A stretch of DNA of 64,000 bases from Platynereis dumerilii (lineage: Eukaryota; Annelida; Polychaeta; Phyllodocida; Nereididae): contig JAPTHN010000002.1 in NCBI GenBank assembly GCA_026936325.1, forward strand, positions 13,345,228 to 13,409,227. The letters run 5' to 3'. Position numbers and translations under genes: made by a program. Shown in pieces: positions 58,705 through 64,000 of this stretch. Under the pieces are notes generated by a model. That model was not told the origin of the DNA and did not search any database. It saw only the letters and a list, made by a program, of their open reading frames with translations. Each line of letters starts with the position of its first letter. Position 1 is the first letter of the stretch.

Positions 58705-59067
58705 GAGGTATATATTTTTCAATATTTTGCATGTGGACGAATTTGTATACCTGCAAAAACGAATATATATATTTTGCACTCGTGTATGTGTCAGATATTG
58801 TCTTTCACGAATTTTTAGAAGTGTAATTACGAACATTCTAACCCTGAACTCTAACCCTAAACCCTAATTTAGGCTAATTATCAGGCACTTCCGCGAATGT
58901 AAGCAATAGCAGTTATACAAATGAAAAATGCAGCACATACACGAATGTTAGTTTTTACATATAGACGAGTGACATGCTCGTTTTTGCATGTCTACAAATT
59001 CCTTTATGCTCGTTTTTACACCTCCACGAATTTGTGAACATGCCAAATAATGAAAAATATATACATG
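58705..59067. mobile_element. MITE with GTATATATTTTTCA ends
   Basis: Inverted ends (about 35 bp, imperfect: left GTATATATTTTTCAATATTT, right inverted GTATATATTTTTCATTATTT) are flanked by GAACTCT (58698-58704 and 59068-59074), a 7-bp duplication or an 8-bp one with a change. CACGAATTTGT and GCTCGTTTTTGCA words recur inside. Confidence 0.65.
58839..58867. repeat. Short telomere-like CCCTAA tract
   Basis: TAACCCTGAACTCTAACCCT followed by AAACCCTAA, inside the MITE. Four imperfect hexamers only, so probably part of the element. Confidence 0.4.
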
Positions 59068-59114
59068 GAACTCTAACATTTTAACTCCACCTACTGTTTT
59101 AACTCATTATAACA

Positions 59115-59455
59115 TTGGGCCTGTTGTACATGTATATATGTAACAGTGTAATGCCCCAGCAATGGACATTCTATAATGATAGGGAAGAAGTTCATAAATT
59201 TGTACACAGAAGTAGAGGTCATGATTATAAACAGCTGAATGCGTTTTATAGCCGTACGGATAAAAGAAAAATATTTTTATTTTTGGAGCAATCGAATTGT
59301 AAATAAATGGAATAATTTAGATGAAAGAACTGTTAATCTAATTTGAAAATGTTAAATTATGCTGGTTAGAGGGAGTTACGTTGTAATTTTTATTTAACTC
59401 CCATCGTTTTTGTATTGTTCACATGTTGTTCTTTTGAATAAATAAATCAATCAAT
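59115..59455 (+). mobile_element. LINE 3' fragment
   Basis: The plus-strand translation gives RGHDYKQLNAFYSRTDKRK and, after a frame change, NRIVNKWNNLDERTVN, the usual C-terminus of CR1-like reverse transcriptase ORFs. It is followed by AATAAATAAATCAATCAATT (about 59437-59456), a typical tail. Strongly 5'-truncated and frameshifted. Confidence 0.65.
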
Positions 59456-59878
59456 TTGATTCCACAGATTGGTAGTGCAGCATGCTGCTCATTGATTGTG
59501 ACGCTACCTGCAGTGTGCTCTGCTGCTGTTCTCAAAATGAGGCTGGGTCTGTTCATGACGCCACCTTGCTGTTGCCATGACAGCAAGATCTGGGCAATTA
59601 TCACCTGGTTGGCTGTGAATATCACTGTTTACAGTCAAAATATCAGGGCCTATGATATTGTAAAAAATACCACCCTTCAAGGGCAATATTTTTTAACAAT
59701 GGTTATGACATCACCAGCATTTCAGCTGCCTGATGATGTCACAAACCAAACAAGGGCCAGAATAATGGGATTGTGACATCATGTCCATTGTTGCTCCATG
59801 GTGACGTCACATTTTTTGTAATGGCAGAAAATAGTCCCTCTTTACAACTGAAAATTTGAGGTAAAACCAGGTGATAAA

Positions 59879-60030
59879 AACAAAACAACCACGCGTCAGG
59901 GCACTTCGTACAATATCACTCGCTGTTGTGTGAATTAATATCACTCTCGCCCTGCGGGCTCGAGTGATATTAATTCACACAACAGCTCGTGATATTGTTA
60001 CTCAGTGACCCTGACTTGGGTTGTTTTGTT
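59879..60030. mobile_element. 152-bp palindromic MITE (hairpin)
   Basis: AACAAAACAACC at the left is inverted at the right, and almost the whole length folds on itself (for example GAGTGATATTAATTCACACA twice, inverted) around the centre CTCGCCCTGCGGGCTCGAG. Target duplication not resolved. Confidence 0.75.
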
Positions 60031-61260
60031 ATATTATTAATGACGTCACATAAACGCCGACACTTTAATTTGTTTGGCGCATGCAAAAAAGTTTCTTAGT
60101 ATATCCCTGTGTGAGTAGCTCTGTCTCCTTCATTTGAAGACCTCTGGTCTCTACGCTTCAAGCAGAGACCTGACGGTCTCCATAAATGTCAGTTATCAAT
60201 CCTTTGATCTTTTTTCCTGTGAGTCGAAATGTAATATTCGGTTCATATGTGACATTTTTTATGCTTTATTTTGCTTGCCAATGATTTTTTTCTCACTTCA
60301 TGTTTTGCTGAATAGGTCTCCCATGTGAAATAAGCCTTCAGTTACAAACATGAAAGCAATATCACTTTAAATGTATTCTGATATTCAAAATACAGCATAA
60401 AATGACATAACATCAAACAATTCATAACGCACATGCCGGCAGCGGCATGCCACTACACTGACAAACAGCAGTCTTTGAACCAAGTTGTTTGGCATAGAGT
60501 AAAATAATTTTTCTTACTTCTTAGCTGAAACCAAGATTAAAAGCAACAATATACATATTTTGTTGTGTGACTATTATATATAATGTTGCTCATAAATATG
60601 GAATACAGAAAAACATGAAAACACAAGATGAGTTCATGCTATCATGCTCACATCATTGAGGTATTGCCAATATACACCATCACATCATTTCAAGTTTACA
60701 ATTAAAATCTCAATTCAAACAACTTAATAAAAATTACCAAGGAGTTAACTGATATCCGCATTTAAACATTTTCCCAAATCTGTGACAATACAGGCAGCTG
60801 GAGAGTAGCTAAAGGAAAGATCAGCCTTAAATCAGTCAATTCAATAGTTATGAACAGGTAAAACCCCTCAAGAAAGTAATCATAGCGTTGGAAAAAAAAC
60901 ATGGCATATTATGCTTGCTGAAACCACCCATTTTGTGAAATTGACAAATTCCAGGCCTGCAGGCTAACAAACACATCATGTTGGTATACAGAATTTTTCC
61001 TGAAGTATGCTCAGTCAAAATGTATCGTAACTTCAATGAGAATTTATGTTGACTGCCACCACCATTGTGTGGATCCCAGAAAATGTGCAGTATCTCGTAT
61101 ACTGATGTATAGCCACCTGTTTGGTCTGACAGTCGACAGTCCTCTTTTCCGCCTATTTAACTGATTTTTATTAATCTGGACTCGCCTCAAATGAGGATAA
61201 GAATTAATATTTGTATCTTGGTCACTGGTACTTTGATATATTCCGTATTTATGAGAATGA

Positions 61261-61955
61261 GTTTCTACATCTACATCTACATTGTACACTGCCCAGTCAA
61301 TACTGACTACTATGCAGCGGGTTGTGCAGGGAAATAAAGTAAAATGAAAGGAAAAAAGAAAGGTATAGTAATTGACAGAAATAGTAAGATGTGAGGATAG
61401 TAGAGGATAGGTAGGAATAAAGTTGAGTGTCCAGCTGGTTTCCTCCCTTCATGACAAGACCAATCCGGCCCCAGTGGCTGCATGAGGGATACAAGTACCC
61501 CTCTCCGGCACAGCTCAAGTCACTCACTAGGGGATACTAACAGCTGGAAGCGGCAGAGAAAGAATTAGAAATGTAGGATATTGAGTCCCTTTTTAAAGAT
61601 GGTAACATCTGGAGACTCTACAACTGCGGCTGGTAAGGTGTTCCAAATCTTGATCGATGCAGGGAAGAAGCTGAATTTGTAGCAATCTTTGCTGGTGTGT
61701 GGGTGTCTGAACGTCTGCCGATGTTGTTTACGCGTCGATGTTGTTGAGAGCGTCAGATGCTTGTCCTTGTCGATGCTCACTATTCCGTTCACAATCTTAT
61801 ACAGCATGATTGCCCTGGCTTTAGACCTTCTTACCTCCAGGGTGTCCCATTTTAGATGGTGAAGCATGTCGCTGACACTACTGGTGTTATGGTACCGTCC
61901 TGTTGCGTATCTTGCCGCTCGTCGCTGGACCATTTCCAGTTGTGAGTGAATTACA
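61261..61955 (-). mobile_element. LINE 3' fragment with TGTAGA tail
   Basis: The minus-strand frame 61565-61955 encodes SQLEMVQRRAARYATGRYHN, then SVSDMLHHLKWDTLEVRR and SFFPASIKIWNTLP, the conserved C-terminal block of CR1/jockey-type LINE ORF2 proteins. About 300 bp of 3' UTR ends in a short (TGTAGA)n tail at 61261-61285. Only the last 130 or so residues of the protein remain, but they are uninterrupted, so the insertion is fairly young. Confidence 0.8.
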
Positions 61956-62648
61956 TCACTTTTACTAGAGTTTCAATAATTATGAGAGAAAAACATGGAT
62001 GCTTTTATGTGAAATGTTCACTTTTGAGTCATGATACAATGTAGCTGATACTGCGTCATGGTCATACTTTTAAGCCTTCTATATGGAGTAAATGACTTTT
62101 GTAATAATGGGATGCAAATGCATTGGCTACCAGTTGATGGCAGAATGTTTCCAGTGCACAAACGCGTCAAGTTAACAATATCTCTACTAGAGCTGCATCT
62201 TTTCAAATAGCTATTTATTTGCCAATCTATAGATCTCTGTTTTTCAGCTTTGATATTTGTACACTTGTCCTCCATCTGCACTTAAAGCCAGACATAGATC
62301 TGAATAATAAAGATTCAGTTGGATACATTTCATATAATAAACGCTGTGGTGTGGCATCCGTGATATGTGTGTCAATTCAAACCATCAGTATAACGGCATA
62401 CATATGATGGCCCAGAGATTAAAGGCATCATGCATTTTAAGATATACTGCAAACAGGTAAGTTTTTGGTATGTACAGAAAGGAGGAAGTAGATTTTTAAA
62501 TTCGACTGATATTGCTTTACACACAAGGTGAATGTTTTATTATTCAAATACACACAATTTGGATGTCAGAAGATATAATTGCCGTTACAAGCATCTTACT
62601 TAAAATTGCCGTAAGCAACCAAAATTTTGCGGTTAGTGGCATTTACAG

Positions 62649-62775
62649 TGCATTGGGTCCCTGCGTTATAAGACCGCCCCTTTTGCGGTCATTAAGCGGT
62701 CTCTCGTTGGGGTGTAAAATGCACTAAAAATAGGCCCGCTACTTAGTGCAGGAGGAAGGCGGTCACATAAGGTTA
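62649..62775. mobile_element. Truncated pogo-like MITE
   Basis: Shares GGTCCCTGCGTTATAAGACC and the interior with 24270-24447 but lacks the second end, stopping near GGCGGTCACATAAGG. Confidence 0.65.
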
Positions 62776-64000
62776 AGAAAATGAGAAAACGTTAATGCAC
62801 TTTTTTGAAAGGAAAGTCACCAATCAATAGCATTGATTACACTGAACTGATAGGTAGACAGCAATGATTCATGGATTTCCTGAGGGGTTGCGTTATTGTT
62901 GCAAAGACAGATCTAGCTCCCTGGAGCAAGATTTAATTAATCAATAATTTGCAGCTGTATAACTACCAACTAATTTTGTCAAAACAATCAAATTAGACAA
63001 GATTAAGACTACGAATTTAGTGAAAAAATTTGATTGATTTCTTTAAAGTATCTTTTAAAATGGTCAACAATCAAAGTGATACGTTCCTTTCTCCAGAACA
63101 ACTCACTTTTAAGAAAATATGTATGACCATAAAACTTGAATTTCTGTCGATAAAGGTACGTGTGTGTAAAAAAAACTGACACAATCGCATGTAACTTTAG
63201 CATTTTGGACTATCTTTTTAATGCCTGCTTGCCTGCAGCTGCAAGCCATGCTCTTGTTATCACATAAGACAGAAATTACTGCTGAATCTTTAAATCAGAA
63301 CTATGCTGCATTCTCATTTGCACATGGAAGACAAAGAATAAAACCTGGACTGTTCTGCAAGAAATTGGTCAACATCATCCTAAGCATGAAGAATTTTCTG
63401 GAATATTGTTGGCAGCTTTCTGTATAAAGCACAATAGCCTCAAGGTATGATCAGGATGTGTATATATCATTATACCTCTGAAAGAGCCTACAAAAGCAGT
63501 ACAAATTAAAAATATAGGATAATTTTTGTACTGCTGCCTCTAAATTTGATTGTCCGGTCGGCAGATTTCCTAACATTGTTTTTGGTTCAGAAATAAATAT
63601 ATTTTCATACATCATGTAATTGAAAGAAATGATTTCTCCCCCATTTCCACAAAGCAGATGTAGTCCCATTGGCAAGACCTAAAACTTGGGTACCTCCTAA
63701 ATATCTAATGAGTGCTGTCTATGGAAGAGGAAATCTCTCATCAATGATAGTAACAAGTCCAAAGATCCCTCAACTTCAAACAAACTGCTCAAGAAATCCC
63801 GGTTAATAATTCTTATGTACTTGACACAGTTCCTAGCCCTTTTATCATATTAGCCATTTTGTCTTGCGTGACAAGAAAAAGATACAGTGAGCAAGAAAGA
63901 CACAACATTGAATTGTCAAGTTGAGGGAATTAGTGAAAGTTTCATGTGCTAGGTAATTAGCTAGGTTCCTTTTGACTTGTTCCAGCAAGAAAATGCACAA

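Larger units (their letters stand above)
60685..63470. other. Insertion-rich gap between arm blocks
   Basis: Besides the LINE fragment (61261-61955) and the MITE fragment (62649-62775), no gene or repeat was recognised. A 68-codon frame at 63221-63427 has no known motif. Confidence 0.4.
56885..64000 (-). repeat. Right arm of the large inverted duplication
   Basis: Mirror partner of 25416-29075. It is about twice as long because of insertions: GATA array, MITE, LINE tail and hairpin between 58285 and 60238, and a LINE fragment plus MITE fragment between 60681 and 63472. The last block runs off the window. Confidence 0.85.

Noticed and set aside
58839-58867. Interstitial telomere
   Set aside because: Only about four imperfect CCCTAA units lying inside a MITE.
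59456-59776. 106-codon Cys-rich frame
   Set aside because: Starts directly at a LINE tail, no recognised domain and no supporting splice sites.

Overview
This window is a stretch of animal nuclear DNA. It is AT-rich, has low coding density, and carries introns, microsatellites, non-LTR retrotransposons, a tRNA-derived SINE and many short TIR elements. A marine invertebrate deuterostome (echinoderm, hemichordate or amphioxus type) fits best. That is inference from the repeat types, from recurring AGGCCTA words in the AT-rich parts, and from a TMEM145-like metazoan gene. Nothing bacterial, no CRISPR array, no LTR/retroviral element and no Polinton was seen.

Layout. 0-13.5 kb: two nearly identical non-autonomous DNA transposons, each exactly 4,443 bp (1831-6273 and 9090-13532), lie in opposite orientation about 2.8 kb apart. 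Their ends start CACTGTG and each has its own 5-bp target duplication (AGATT; GTAAT). This is the Transib/RAG-type signature (CACWRTG ends, 5-bp duplication), though no transposase is present. Each copy carries the same nested cargo: a Tc1/mariner-like element with TA duplications, inside it an element made of GAGGCA-type arrays, and beside that a small hAT-like MITE. Copies of the motif GGTACCCTCGCC, repeated about every 21 bp, sit at one end. 13.5-25 kb: mostly unassigned DNA. It holds a 1.9-kb segment repeated at 52-54 kb, a TIR element, a two-copy tandem duplication with a conserved CARD-like reading frame on the minus strand, and a pogo-like MITE. 25.4-29.1 kb and 56.9-64.0 kb: the two arms of a large inverted duplication, broken up by later insertions.

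30-37 kb: a non-LTR retrotransposon with a long intact ORF2 (endonuclease, reverse transcriptase, CCHC) and an overlapping ORF1, flanked by pogo-like repeat pieces, then a tRNA-derived SINE. 38-49 kb: the only convincing host gene, on the plus strand. Two exons (43292-43477 and 48317-48821) encode the ectodomain of a TMEM145/GPR180-family protein. The last exon ends in a short hydrophobic segment and a stop instead of the family's seven-helix domain. A possible signal-peptide exon lies at 38142-38313. The introns hold a fold-back element with about 185-bp inverted ends, several nested TIR elements and a perfect 64-bp palindrome. 49-64 kb: unassigned DNA, the second copy of the 14-kb repeat, a 5'-truncated CR1-like LINE, long GATA arrays, MITEs, a 152-bp hairpin and two further LINE tail fragments.

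All assignments are by eye. Superfamily names for TIR elements without a transposase rest on end sequences and target duplications only.
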